In this document: positions 27,141 to 36,798 of the stretch, in pieces
Position numbering within the stretch: position 1 is the stretch's first letter
Layout of the letters: every line of letters starts with the position of its first letter
NCBI RefSeq assembly: GCF_900182555.1
Contig: NZ_FXTH01000008.1
Coordinates: 124,001-188,000 of the forward strand
DNA from: Fodinibius sediminis
Lineage (GTDB): Bacteria; Bacteroidota; Rhodothermia; Balneolales; Balneolaceae
Length of the DNA: 64,000 nucleotides
Reading direction: 5' to 3'
Notes under the pieces: generated by a model
What the model was told of the DNA's origin: nothing
The model's database searches: none
Seen by the model: only the letters and a program-made list of their open reading frames with translations
Position numbers and translations under genes: made by a program

Positions 27141-28376
27141 TTAATAGAAGTCCAGGTGACGGGCCGCAATCCAGCCGGTGGTCCAGGCCGACTGAAAGTT
27201 GTAGCCTCCGGTGATGCCATCGATGTTAAGTACCTCGCCGGCAAAATAGAGGTTGGGACAGATCTTGCTTTCCATGGTTCCCATGTTGACTTCTTTCAGG
27301 GGGATGCCTCCGCTGGTCACAAATTCCTCCTTGTAGGTGGTCTTCCCCTGGATAGGATAACGCCCCCCCGTGAGCTCCCGGGTCAGCTGATGCAGCTGCC
27401 GGTTGGAAACCTCTGCCCATCGGGTTTGCAGGCTGATCTCGGCCCGTTCCAAAAAGCGTTTCCACAGGCGGTGCGGAATGGGAAGACGATCCTGTTTATC
27501 TGCAAGTTTTGGGGCATTGTCTTTCCGCAGATTATTGAGTACTTCACGGGTCTGTTGCTCATTTCTGGGATGCACCCAGTTTATCCGTATAGCAAAACGG
27601 TATTCTTCATCATACAGGTATCGCGCGGCCCAGGCTGAGGTTTTGAGTACGGCCGGACCACTCACACCCCAATGAGTGAGAAGCAGGGGGCCTTCATGCT
27701 CAAAGGAAGTACCTTCTATAGCTACAGAAACTTCCTCAACAGAAATGCCCGCCAGATCCTTGAATACTTTTTTTCGAAAATTGAAGGTGAAAAGTGAAGG
27801 TACGGGCTCTACCACACCATGGCCGATACTGCGCAGCCAGTCATACGTACGGCTTCGGTTTGATCCGCCGGTTGCTACAATCACGGCATCGGCCATTATG
27901 GAGGGCTCGTTTCGAATGATGACCTCATACCGGTGGCCCGCTTCGGGGGAGAGATCTTCCACTTTTGTTTTCGTCCGTATTTGAACCCCGTATTTCCGGG
28001 CTTCCTCTTTCAGGCAGCCGATGATGGTAGCCGAGTCATCGGTGACCGGAAACATGCGGCCGTCTTCTTCTGTCTTCAGATCGACGTCCCGCTCCTGAAA
28101 CCATGATACGGTATCACGGGGCTGAAACTGTTCAAATGCCCAGCGCAGTTCTTTTTGGCCGCGCGGATAGGCCTGGGACAGGACCTGGGGGTCAAAGCAG
28201 TGGTGGGTTACATTGCAGCGTCCCCCGCCTGAAATACGAACTTTTGAGAGGACCTCGCGGCTGCGTTCAAGGATAATAACGTTCAGATCCGGATGCAGCC
28301 GTGCAGCATTGACGGCTGTGAAAAAACCGGCGGCTCCACCACCAACAACGGCAAGGGTGTGATCAGCAGAGGGCAT
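27141..28376 (-). CDS. HI0933/YhiN-family NAD(P)/FAD-dependent oxidoreductase
   Basis: Flavoprotein of 411 residues with N-terminal FAD fold 'LAVVGGGAAGFFTAVNAARL' and the family-specific 'KVRISGGGRCNVTHHC' near 44-59. A second FAD contact is 'ADAVIVATGGSNRSRTYDWL' near 165-184, and the C-terminal 'FAGEVLNIDGITGGYNFQSA' closes the fold. The family is mostly uncharacterised; some members (BaiN) reduce double bonds. The start is 2 bases after the murI stop, so both are on one transcript. Confidence 0.92.
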   Translation of the reverse strand: MPSADHTLAVVGGGAAGFFTAVNAARLHPDLNVIILERSREVLSKVRISGGGRCNVTHHCFDPQVLSQAYPRGQKELRWAFEQFQPRDTVSWFQERDVDLKTEEDGRMFPVTDDSATIIGCLKEEARKYGVQIRTKTKVEDLSPEAGHRYEVIIRNEPSIMADAVIVATGGSNRSRTYDWLRSIGHGVVEPVPSLFTFNFRKKVFKDLAGISVEEVSVAIEGTSFEHEGPLLLTHWGVSGPAVLKTSAWAARYLYDEEYRFAIRINWVHPRNEQQTREVLNNLRKDNAPKLADKQDRLPIPHRLWKRFLERAEISLQTRWAEVSNRQLHQLTRELTGGRYPIQGKTTYKEEFVTSGGIPLKEVNMGTMESKICPNLYFAGEVLNIDGITGGYNFQSAWTTGWIAARHLDFY

Positions 28377-28378
28377 AA

Positions 28379-29179
28379 TCAGAGCTGGATAATCTGGACA
28401 TTGGGGATTTCAGTACCCAGAAAGCGCTCGGCCAGTTCCTGGAAACGCTGTGGACGGTCGCTGACATAGCATTCGAAGGTGCCACCTGAGGGATTCAGCA
28501 GCTGGCGCCGGGCGAGTTCTTCCCGGGCCATCTTGGCAATCGATTCACCGGAGTCCACAATCCTGATCTTTCTCCGGTAAAGCTCCTGCTGGATGGTTTC
28601 TTTGAACAGCGGGTAGTGTGTACATCCCAGGATAAGACTGTCAATATTCTGATCTTCAAAAGAGGCCAGGTACCGGTGAACAATCTGCCTGGCAATATCG
28701 TTATCGGTCCATCCTTCTTCAGCGAGGGGGACCAGCATCGGGCAGGCCTTGGAGGTGATTTTTACCCCACCGTTATATTCCCGGATCGCTCGGTTGTAGG
28801 CCTCAGAGCCAATGGTTGCCAGTGTACCTATGACGCCGATATGGTCATGTTCTGGCCAAGCCATGGCTGCCTTGGTGCCTGCACTGATAACATCCAAAAC
28901 GGGAATGTCGCCCGCCGCTTCCTGAATTTCATCACGTGCCGACGCAGAGACGGTATTGCAGGCGATGAGGATCATCTTGACATTACGCTGCATCAGGAAG
29001 TTTGTAATCTGCAGGGCGTAGTTGCGGACCACTTTTTCCGACTTGATGCCGTAGGGCACCCGGGCAGTATCTCCGAAATAGATAATATTTTCATTGGGGA
29101 GGGCACGGCGAACTTCCTTCACAACAGTCAGACCGCCGATACCGGAATCAAAAATACCGATAGGTGCTTCTTTATTCAT
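28379..29179 (-). CDS. murI: Glutamate racemase
   Basis: Cofactor-free racemase supplying D-glutamate for peptidoglycan. The 266 residues contain 'IGIFDSGIGGLTVVKEVRRA' near 7-26, the first catalytic Cys in 'MILIACNTVSASARDE' near 69-84 and the second in 'SLILGCTHYPLFKE' near 177-190, both essential. 'YFGDTARVPYG' is the substrate-binding segment. Upstream gene of a two-gene unit with the HI0933-type flavoprotein. Confidence 0.97.
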   Translation of the reverse strand: MNKEAPIGIFDSGIGGLTVVKEVRRALPNENIIYFGDTARVPYGIKSEKVVRNYALQITNFLMQRNVKMILIACNTVSASARDEIQEAAGDIPVLDVISAGTKAAMAWPEHDHIGVIGTLATIGSEAYNRAIREYNGGVKITSKACPMLVPLAEEGWTDNDIARQIVHRYLASFEDQNIDSLILGCTHYPLFKETIQQELYRRKIRIVDSGESIAKMAREELARRQLLNPSGGTFECYVSDRPQRFQELAERFLGTEIPNVQIIQL

Positions 29180-29268
29180 CCATATGGTGATTGTTAAAAA
29201 TAGCTTGGTGAAAGGTAGAAAGAACCGCAGAGCATTTAAAAGAATAAAATAGGGATTTCTCCGGGTAC

Positions 29269-32200
29269 TCAGTGAAGTTTCCTTGCGAGTACAATGGCTT
29301 TCTTATAGGCGATGTTGGCGCCGGACGCACTGTCATAGGCTTCAAAGACAATGACATAGATGCCAATCCGGTTGCGTCGGCCGCCGTCCCTGCGCCCGTC
29401 CCAAAGGAGGGAGCCTTCAAAACCGGCGGGTTTGCCGTCGGCCAGTTTTTTTATGAACCGGCCGTAGCGGTCAAAAATAGTGACCCGCAGCAGATAGTCG
29501 GGCTGGTCGAGCTTGTAGTTTATGATCAGCTGGTCTTCAAAACCGTCGCCGTCGGGCGAGAAGGGATTGGGGGTCAAAAGGATGCCTTCCTGTTCCGGCT
29601 GTTCGGTATTTTCCTGGTAGATGGAATTCACAGCCTTTGGAGTACCTCCCCTCGGGTGTACACTCGACCCCCAGTTGGCCTGTTCATTGGTGGGCCCGCC
29701 GGGGGTAATGCGCTCCAGTGCAATGCCCCGCGTATCGACGAGGTTGGGGTTGTGCCACCGGGCCCGGTAATGGACCGAATCGATTGTAGTACCCGTGCTA
29801 TCGGCCAGGTAGATTTCCTCGCCAGATGAGAGACTGAGGCTGCTGCGGTCAATTTGCAAGATAGCCTGCAATCTAGTGGAATCAAGTTCGAAAAAAGTGA
29901 CGATGTCGGACTGGCTATAGGTCGGGGCTTGGTCGGCATAGATCAGCACCGTCTGTTTGGGGGCAACCCACTTGGTGGCGGTCCTGGCCGGGTGCAGTTC
30001 CTGGAACTGCCCCTTTTCATCCGGGGCCTCATGCAGCCTGAGTCCTTCCAGTGATACCGTGTGATCGCTTCTGTTATACAGCTCAATGTATTCACTTTGG
30101 TCAGGCTGCTGGTCGTCAGGGACACTGACGGGATGATACATAATTTCGTTAATGACAAGGGTGCCGGGCTCAAGCGGCTGTGCCAGCGGGATATTGCTGC
30201 TCGGTGTTATATTACCACGGACGTCTTCCAGGTGCTTAATATGGATTGTGGGGTTCGAACCTCCGATGTTGGCGGCTGGATGGTTCATCGTGACTCTGTC
30301 GGCTTCCAAGCTGTCAAAAACAGCTATGGAAAGGAGATTCCCATTTAGGATAAACTGTGTCTTTTCGGGATGACGAATGAATTCGCTGAAGTGGATTTCA
30401 ATTTTTCCATCACTGCGGATCGTGGCAAAATGAGCCACCGGGGGCGTCTGGTCTTCCTCAAAACTGAGGTTCTCAGCCCCGGCCGAGCTGCCTGCATCAG
30501 AGCTGTTGGAGGTCCAGTTCGAAGGGTCGTTGGAAGCGGCATGGGGATCTTTCCGCTCCATGGAATGTCCCGCCGGAGCCATATTCCAGGATGACTGGTA
30601 GTACAAAGAGTCGATGGTAAGGCCAGCACTATTCCTGATAAAAAGAGCGTCGCTACTGTTGTTGAGATTCGGGAAACGGGGCAGAACAAGGGCAGTACCG
30701 GGAATTTGGGAAGGCAGGGAGCCGGGGACAAGGACCAGGTAGTGCCGGGACTGGAGCTCCGTCCCGGCTGGCAGGGTGATTTCATTTTGCGCGTCCCCCA
30801 GTGACCAGTTCCGGAGGTCAATATTCTTGTCGGAGCGATTATACAGCTCTATAAACTCTACCATGTCATTACCGGGATCAGCCAGGATTTCATTGATAAT
30901 TATATCGCCCGGAATGGCCTTTTCCAGGCGCAGGTATTTGAAAGAGTGACTCTCGGGAGGGAGGGCGTTGCCAAAAATGTCGGTGATCCCCGATGTTTCA
31001 AGTGTATAAGTCTCCCCGGATGCAAGAGGGGTGGCCAAGAAGAGGGTAACCGAATCGGACTGAACGGAGACCAGCTGAAGTTCACGATGGGGTATAATCT
31101 GGTAATTGTCAAAGCTGGTGGCACTGGAAACCGACAGGTGTTCTGAAAACAGAAGCTGAAGCGAGGATCTGCCGAGCGGATGGAGATTGTGTATTTCAGG
31201 TGGGGTTTGGTCGGCAGTAATGGAATTTGGCCGCCCCGGGCTTCCCGTTATTTCGGGTGCGGGTCCCCAGTTTTCAGCGTAGGTTGCGGCTACAGAGGTG
31301 GTCCGCCGTTCCAATGCAATCTCCCGGCCACCCCAGGAGGAGGTATATTGAAGGGAATCCAGGCGAATGCCGTTTTTGTTTTTGAGTACGATCTGATCTC
31401 CGCTATTATTCAGGGCCGGAAAACGGGTGCCCATACTGAGAAGTCTGATGCCTGGATGACTCTTGAGGAGAGTGTTGTCGGGTGCGAGAACGACGAAGCT
31501 GTCCGGCGGAAGGATCAGTTGATGGGGTGTCAGCGGTTCTTCCAGTCCGCGGTTGTCGTTCAGGGTCCAGTTTTGTAAATCAAAGGAGTGGTCGGTCGGG
31601 TTGAACAGTTCGAGATATTCTGTCTGGCCGGAAGCCGGATTGTAGCTGAATTCATTGATAAATATGTCTCCTGAATCGGCCACAGTGCTCCTGTAAAAGG
31701 TGAACGTCGTATCGATCTGGGGTAACACATTATCAAAGAGGTCCCTGATACCCGATAGGGTCAGGGTATAGGAGACGGCATTTTGCATGGGAGAGGATAA
31801 TTTTATTTGAGTCGTATCGGGGAGCAGGAACTGAATATCATCTATTGCGGGGGTACCGGAAAAGCTAAAGCTGTTTGCAAGCGAGGTGGAATCGAGATGT
31901 TCACTGAATATAAGCTGAAGGGTCTGTGGATCTGTAAGGTCCAGGACTTCTATGCTCGGAGGCGTTTCATCCGGGGAGACCGTGTTTTTGCTGCCCGGCG
32001 AACCGGTGCTGTCAGAAGGGAGGCCCCAGTTGGCCCGGTAGTAGCCGGCCAGGGTATGGGAGCGCCGTTCAAGGGCAACCTGCATGCCCCCCCAATCCCC
32101 GGAATACTGCAGAGAATCCAAACGTGATCCCGATGAGTCGCGCAGTACGATATGATCGCCGTTGTTGTTGAGGGACGGGGACCGGTTAAGCATCCTTATA

Positions 32201-34908
32201 ACCGGGTAGGGAATTGGCAAAGAATCAGCCGACAGGACGGCAAAGCCACCTGGTGGGAGGGGATACTCCTGGGCGGTAATACGGACGTTATGTCCTGTAT
32301 TGTCATTGAGTGTCCAATTTTGAAGGTTCAATGTTTTGCTGGAAGCATTGAAGAGCTCAATATATTCGGGAAACCCCTCCGGAGGATCGTACATGAATTC
32401 ATTAATAAACACATCCCCGGAATCAGCTGATGAAAGCCGATAATGGGTGAACAGTGTATCTTCGGAGGAGATTGTATTACCGAAAATATCGCCGATATTT
32501 TCGATGCTGAGCGTATATTCCGACCCATTCTGGAGGTTATCATCCAGCTTCAGGAAGACACTATCGGGGGGTGAATACCGGGCGTTGATTATAGCTGTTT
32601 CACTCACAAGCGTATAGTTTTCCGGTTCTTCGGCGGCTGATCCCGAAAGTCGTTCAGAGAAAGTAAGGGTGAGGAGGGTTCCATCCTTGACCGAAAGGGA
32701 GCTCAGTTCCGGCGGCTTCGTGTCGGGCTCAATGGTGTTGGGGGCTCCCGGAGTGCCAAATCCTTCCGGAGCTTCAGCCCAGTTGTCTGTATAGATCCCT
32801 GCCACGTCGGGGCTTCGGCGTTCGAGGCTGAGCTGCTCACCACCCCAGCCGGAGGTATAGGCCAGGGAGTCGAGGAGCGTGCTGTCCCTGCGATGTATCA
32901 GGATCTGGTCGCCGCCATTGTTTAATGAGGGGAAATCATCCATAATGAGGAGGGGAAGGCCGGGATCGGAGATAGCCAGGGTGCTGTCGGGAGCAACGGC
33001 AACAAAACTGTCGGGCGGGAGTATATATGGCTTGTTGGTAATCAACCTTTTCATCCCCCTGTTGTCGCTGAAGGTCCAGTCCTGCAGATCAAACGATTTG
33101 GCTGAACGATTGTATATTTCCACATACTCTGAGCTGACCGGCGGGGGGCTGTACATAAACTCGTTAATTACCACATCGCCGGAATCAGCCTCTGATAATG
33201 TATAGTGGGTAAAGGTGCTGTCTGTCTGGATCATAGCGTTGCCAAATATATCCTCAATATTCGTCACTGCAAGAGTATAGGAGGAAGCATTTTGCAGCGG
33301 GGTTGCCAGGGCTAATTCGGCAGTATCCGGTTCAATGACCCTCGCGGTGGTAATGGCGGTGTTGGTAAGGCTGTAGTTGGATGGGGCAGAGGCGGTAGTC
33401 ACTTCCAGTCGCTCATTAAAAGCCAGCTTGAGTTTTTGAGCGGAAGCAACCTGGAGTGCGATGAGCCTGGGTGCGGTCGTATCCCGGGGCAGGGTATTCG
33501 GCTGTCCGGGCGTGCCGGCTTCCGGGTGTGTAGAGTCACCCCAGTTTTCCATATAGAGGGCTGGGGTTGCAGCTGAGCGCCGTTCCAGGGCTACGCCTGA
33601 TCCACCCCAGGAGGGAGTATAGCTGAGTGAATCCGCTGAGGCCCCGGCCGCTGTGATGAGATGAACCACATCGCCCCCGTTGTTGAAGGCCGGCAGGTTA
33701 AGAGATTCCACATAAGGCTGAGATCCATGACTGTGGAACAGGGCGGATGTGTCGGATGAAACGGCCAGGTAACCATAAGGGGCGAGTGTGAGGGTGTCGG
33801 CTGAAATGCGTGCATCTCCCGAGTTGTCACCTATGCGCCAGTTTTGGAGATTGAGAAATTTATCGGAGATATTTTTCAACTCAACATATTCAGCCTGGCC
33901 GCTTGGCTGGTCATACATAAATTCGGTGATGATGATATCCTGCTTTTTATAGTTTCCATAGACAATGAATTGTGCAGTGGTATCGGTAGCTATGCTGTTA
34001 CCGTGCTGATCCTCAATGTTGCTGGCAGTCAGGGTATAGACATTGGAGAGGAGCGAATGATCATAAGAAAGGCGGACCACGGAAGCCGAAGGGAAGCTTA
34101 TGGATGAGGGACTGCCCATCCCGTTGTCGATTGTGAAGTCGGTCGGCTGAACACTGCCTTGATCGACCTTACGGTTGAATGAGAGCTCGACCTGGTTGTC
34201 TGAAGCCGTGGCCCCGGTGATCGTAAAGGCGGGGAGGTCAATTTTAAAATCATAGCTGAACAGGTCATGGCGCGTGCTGGTATAGGTGGAGCGAACCCCG
34301 AAGTACCGGGTTGAAGCGTGGGTAGCGTCTGTCTGGGTTCCTCCCTCTGGCTCCAGTTGCCCGTCGTAGCCAAGCCCTACCGCCATGCTCCATATTCCGC
34401 CGCCCTCTCTTGTAACCTTAACGCGGAAATCCCCTCCACTGCTGATATCGGTCGTGCCGGAGAGAACAACCTCCGACTCGCTCCCCGCATCATAGCGAAC
34501 GAGCCTGAATACATCGGCTGTGCCACTTTCCCCGGCACGCAGGGCATAGCCATTTACGGGACCCCGCAGGTTGGCCATGTCGCTCATCAGGAATATATCT
34601 GCTTTGTTGCTGCCAGAGGGAGAGAAATCGAGCTGAATATATACTTCCCAGCTTCCTATGGAATCTGATGAGGGCGTGCTAAGGTAATTTATGCCGCCAT
34701 TCTCGGCGTCGCCCTGCAGTTGCAGCAGATGATTCCGGGAGTCCTGGACTACGGTGTAAAGGGTATCATCACCATTCCATTCAGGATTGACTGTGAAGTT
34801 GCCATCCTCGAAACCATCCGTGAAATTTGTGACCTGGCCAAAACCGTTGACTGCCGGTGCAAGTGCAAAGAACAGCATTAGCCATAGCCGATGATAATGC
34901 CCATACAT
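29269..34908 (-). CDS. Giant secreted multi-lamin-tail-domain protein with FlgD-like C-terminus
   Basis: A 1879-residue exported protein. A signal peptide (residues 1-24) is followed by a beta-rich domain (about 28-222, lectin/LamG-like in appearance), then six modules, each an SbsA/Big_5-like Ig domain ('LKLAFNERL', 'TLTFSERLSG', 'LQLIFSEHLDS') plus a lamin-tail domain ('DSGDVFINEFMYDPPEG' type). LTDs start near 323, 575, 828, 1078, 1332 and 1582. The C-terminus (about 1775-1879, 'NPFSPDGDGFEDQLIINYKL') is a FlgD-Ig/gliding-type domain like those in cell-surface sorting tails of this phylum. LTD proteins in bacteria are surface or nuclease-associated; no catalytic domain is visible, so a surface or adhesive role is inferred. 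Monocistronic. Confidence 0.88.
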   Translation of the reverse strand: MYGHYHRLWLMLFFALAPAVNGFGQVTNFTDGFEDGNFTVNPEWNGDDTLYTVVQDSRNHLLQLQGDAENGGINYLSTPSSDSIGSWEVYIQLDFSPSGSNKADIFLMSDMANLRGPVNGYALRAGESGTADVFRLVRYDAGSESEVVLSGTTDISSGGDFRVKVTREGGGIWSMAVGLGYDGQLEPEGGTQTDATHASTRYFGVRSTYTSTRHDLFSYDFKIDLPAFTITGATASDNQVELSFNRKVDQGSVQPTDFTIDNGMGSPSSISFPSASVVRLSYDHSLLSNVYTLTASNIEDQHGNSIATDTTAQFIVYGNYKKQDIIITEFMYDQPSGQAEYVELKNISDKFLNLQNWRIGDNSGDARISADTLTLAPYGYLAVSSDTSALFHSHGSQPYVESLNLPAFNNGGDVVHLITAAGASADSLSYTPSWGGSGVALERRSAATPALYMENWGDSTHPEAGTPGQPNTLPRDTTAPRLIALQVASAQKLKLAFNERLEVTTASAPSNYSLTNTAITTARVIEPDTAELALATPLQNASSYTLAVTNIEDIFGNAMIQTDSTFTHYTLSEADSGDVVINEFMYSPPPVSSEYVEIYNRSAKSFDLQDWTFSDNRGMKRLITNKPYILPPDSFVAVAPDSTLAISDPGLPLLIMDDFPSLNNGGDQILIHRRDSTLLDSLAYTSGWGGEQLSLERRSPDVAGIYTDNWAEAPEGFGTPGAPNTIEPDTKPPELSSLSVKDGTLLTLTFSERLSGSAAEEPENYTLVSETAIINARYSPPDSVFLKLDDNLQNGSEYTLSIENIGDIFGNTISSEDTLFTHYRLSSADSGDVFINEFMYDPPEGFPEYIELFNASSKTLNLQNWTLNDNTGHNVRITAQEYPLPPGGFAVLSADSLPIPYPVIRMLNRSPSLNNNGDHIVLRDSSGSRLDSLQYSGDWGGMQVALERRSHTLAGYYRANWGLPSDSTGSPGSKNTVSPDETPPSIEVLDLTDPQTLQLIFSEHLDSTSLANSFSFSGTPAIDDIQFLLPDTTQIKLSSPMQNAVSYTLTLSGIRDLFDNVLPQIDTTFTFYRSTVADSGDIFINEFSYNPASGQTEYLELFNPTDHSFDLQNWTLNDNRGLEEPLTPHQLILPPDSFVVLAPDNTLLKSHPGIRLLSMGTRFPALNNSGDQIVLKNKNGIRLDSLQYTSSWGGREIALERRTTSVAATYAENWGPAPEITGSPGRPNSITADQTPPEIHNLHPLGRSSLQLLFSEHLSVSSATSFDNYQIIPHRELQLVSVQSDSVTLFLATPLASGETYTLETSGITDIFGNALPPESHSFKYLRLEKAIPGDIIINEILADPGNDMVEFIELYNRSDKNIDLRNWSLGDAQNEITLPAGTELQSRHYLVLVPGSLPSQIPGTALVLPRFPNLNNSSDALFIRNSAGLTIDSLYYQSSWNMAPAGHSMERKDPHAASNDPSNWTSNSSDAGSSAGAENLSFEEDQTPPVAHFATIRSDGKIEIHFSEFIRHPEKTQFILNGNLLSIAVFDSLEADRVTMNHPAANIGGSNPTIHIKHLEDVRGNITPSSNIPLAQPLEPGTLVINEIMYHPVSVPDDQQPDQSEYIELYNRSDHTVSLEGLRLHEAPDEKGQFQELHPARTATKWVAPKQTVLIYADQAPTYSQSDIVTFFELDSTRLQAILQIDRSSLSLSSGEEIYLADSTGTTIDSVHYRARWHNPNLVDTRGIALERITPGGPTNEQANWGSSVHPRGGTPKAVNSIYQENTEQPEQEGILLTPNPFSPDGDGFEDQLIINYKLDQPDYLLRVTIFDRYGRFIKKLADGKPAGFEGSLLWDGRRDGGRRNRIGIYVIVFEAYDSASGANIAYKKAIVLARKLH

Positions 34909-34969
34909 AATGCGCTCCGCTGTTGGTGTACGTAGAAAAGAAGAATACCAAATGCTTTCCCTGAAGGAG

Positions 34970-35096
34970 GAGGTAAAATAGCTATCAACTATTTTACCTC
35001 AGAAGGACATCTCAGCTGTGTTATAGTTATATAACAACCGACCTCTTTTAGGAGAGGATCTGTTAGTAAGACCGTTTTCGGGGGGAATCCTTACAA
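34970..35096. repeat. Cluster of inverted repeats in the divergent promoter region
   Basis: Between the giant LTD gene and the divergent 135-residue gene lie successive perfect stems: 34970-35000 (arms GAGGTAAAATAG / CTATTTTACCTC, 12 bp, loop 7), 35019-35036 (TGTTATA-GTTA-TATAACA), 35042-35057 (CCTCT/AGAGG) and 35069-35096 (GTAAG/CTTAC around a CCG-TTTT-CGG). All fall upstream of both starts, so they are leader structures, operators or a small RNA rather than gene ends. Confidence 0.55.
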
Positions 35097-35157
35097 AGTT
35101 TTTTGATTTTTTTCATATCATGTGATGCATTTACTGTGAACGCTATATTTTGGATAT

Positions 35158-35565
35158 ATGGATTTAGGTCATCGAACGGTTCCTTTTGAGATAACAGGGG
35201 TTTCGCATGGATTGAAAGAGGTAAAGGGCCTCATCAAATCCAGCCCCTCCGGGCTGGAGCTGGAGTATAAGCTGGTGGACGGTTTTGTGGGAGTACTGGA
35301 ATCAGAGATGAAATCAGTTCATATTCCCTTTGGCAGCCTGGAAGACATAACGTTCGAAAAGGGCTGGTTTAGCGGTAAGATTATTCTGGAGGGGACCTCG
35401 ATGCGTGCTTTTCAGGGGCTTCCGGGGACCGAACCGGGCAGCCGAACGCTGAAAATAAAGCGAAAAGACCGGGAGGAAGCGCAGAATCTTGTATCGCGTG
35501 CCCGGATGCAGCTTTCGGAATACAGGCTTAACGAGATAGAGGGAGGGGAGGAGAAAGAGTTCTGA
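35158..35565 (+). CDS. Hypothetical protein, 135 aa
   Basis: No family recognised. No signal peptide or membrane helix. The first 105 residues look like a small beta-sandwich or PH-like barrel ('VPFEITGVSHGLKEVKGLIK', 'VHIPFGSLEDITFEKGWFSG'), followed by a charged C-terminal helix ('REEAQNLVSRARMQLSEYRL') and a Glu-rich end. The layout recalls bacterial PH-like proteins, but this is shape, not homology. Long leader with several hairpins upstream; convergent with asd. Confidence 0.65.
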   Translation: MDLGHRTVPFEITGVSHGLKEVKGLIKSSPSGLELEYKLVDGFVGVLESEMKSVHIPFGSLEDITFEKGWFSGKIILEGTSMRAFQGLPGTEPGSRTLKIKRKDREEAQNLVSRARMQLSEYRLNEIEGGEEKEF

Positions 35566-35592
35566 ATCCAGCGTGCTGAATCCAGAACTCTT
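35555..35592. terminator. Bidirectional hairpin between the 135-aa gene and asd
   Basis: AAGAGTTCTG (35555-35564) pairs fully with CAGAACTCTT (35583-35592); the interior adds a CAG/CTG stem on a CGTG tetraloop. It includes the last codons of the + gene and lies 11 bases from the asd stop. No long T-run, so termination in either direction may be partial. Confidence 0.5.
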
Positions 35593-35602
35593 GCCTCGGA
35601 GG

Positions 35603-36664
35603 TTATGATTCAAAATATCCTTTGGCAGCCAGGAGCTCACCATTGAGGATCGCACCGCCCGCGGCCCCGCGGATGGTATTGTGCGCCATGGTCACATAGC
35701 CCAGATCCATGACGGTGCCTTCCCGCAGGCGTCCTACGGCCGTTTGCATGCCGCCTTCGCGGTCAGCATGCAGCCGTGGCTGGGGATACCGGTTTTCCTC
35801 ATAGAGCCTCACAGGCTGCCGGGGGGAAGAGGGAAGCCCAAGGTCTGCAATGGGATTTTGCCATTCAGCAAATGCTTTTTTGGCCTCGTCAAGGTCAGAC
35901 GGCGGGTTCTTCAGCTTGACCGACACGGATAACAGGTGTCCTTCTATAGTCGGCACGCGCACAGCTGTTGCCTGGATGGGGAATGATCGAAATTCAGTGG
36001 TATTGCCCTTTACTTGTCCAAGCAGCTTTGTGGCTTCTGTCTGCACTTTGGATTCTTCTCCCCCGATATAGGGAACCACATTGGCGATAATATCCAGGCT
36101 GGGGACCCCTGGATATCCGGCCCCGGAGACCGACTGCATGGAGGTTACAACCACGGAATCGATGCCGAAGGCTTCGTCCAGTGGTTTGAGAGACATGGAC
36201 AATGGCACCGAAACACAGTTGGGGTTGGTAACAATCCATCCCTTGCCATCGCTGTCAAAATGTTGGCTGCTGATAAGTTCTGCATGACCAGGATTGACTT
36301 CGGGCACAAGCAGGGGTACCTGGTCGTGCATGCGGTAGTTCTTTGCATTGGAAATAACGGGAATGCCTGCACTGGCAAATTCCTGTTCAATATCTCCGGC
36401 AACAGAAGAGTCGAGACCGGAAAATACAAAGTCGACCTCTCCGAAGTTGGATGAATGACATTCAGAAACCGTAATATCAGCTACCGCAGCCGGCAGCTCT
36501 GTTTTTTCGACCCAGTGCACGGCTTGTTTATATTTTTTCCCGGCCGAACGTTTTGATGCTCCCAGTTTTGTAATGGTAAACCAGGGATGGTCTTCAAGTA
36601 AACGAATGAATTTTTGTCCGACAGCGCCGGTGGCACCGAGTATACCGATTTGATATGAATGCAT
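35603..36664 (-). CDS. asd: Aspartate-semialdehyde dehydrogenase (archaeal/fungal-type)
   Basis: Reduces aspartyl phosphate to aspartate semialdehyde for Lys, Thr, Met and diaminopimelate. From ATG 36664 the protein has 353 residues; a further 20 codons upstream contain a Cys-rich stretch unlike the family. N-terminal NADP fold 'IGILGATGAVGQKFIRLLED', then 'SAGKKYKQAVHW', the active-site Cys in 'VTNPNCVSVPLSMSL' and 'GAGYPGVPSLDI'. The 'KYKxAVHW' segment and overall pattern match the archaeal/fungal branch rather than the proteobacterial one. lysC, the preceding enzyme, is at 46 kb. Confidence 0.94.
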   Translation of the reverse strand: MHSYQIGILGATGAVGQKFIRLLEDHPWFTITKLGASKRSAGKKYKQAVHWVEKTELPAAVADITVSECHSSNFGEVDFVFSGLDSSVAGDIEQEFASAGIPVISNAKNYRMHDQVPLLVPEVNPGHAELISSQHFDSDGKGWIVTNPNCVSVPLSMSLKPLDEAFGIDSVVVTSMQSVSGAGYPGVPSLDIIANVVPYIGGEESKVQTEATKLLGQVKGNTTEFRSFPIQATAVRVPTIEGHLLSVSVKLKNPPSDLDEAKKAFAEWQNPIADLGLPSSPRQPVRLYEENRYPQPRLHADREGGMQTAVGRLREGTVMDLGYVTMAHNTIRGAAGGAILNGELLAAKGYFES

Positions 36665-36798
36665 TTTTTTAGTCAAGTTTGTATGATTTACAGAGTCTGT
36701 ATTATTGCAGCAGCAGGGAACCAAGATCGATTCGCTGCCCTGTTAACGACCCTGAAAATAAGAATAAAAGGAGAATTAATTAAAGACGTAATTTTTAC

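Noticed and set aside
26934-27638. 234-codon plus-strand frame over the PhoH end and the flavoprotein
   Set aside because: Overlaps two confident genes, one on each strand; no family resemblance.
35563-35586. Direct repeat CTGAATCCAG x2 as a possible attachment site
   Set aside because: It is explained by the hairpin between convergent genes, where the two copies lie in opposite arms; no integrase or mobile genes nearby.
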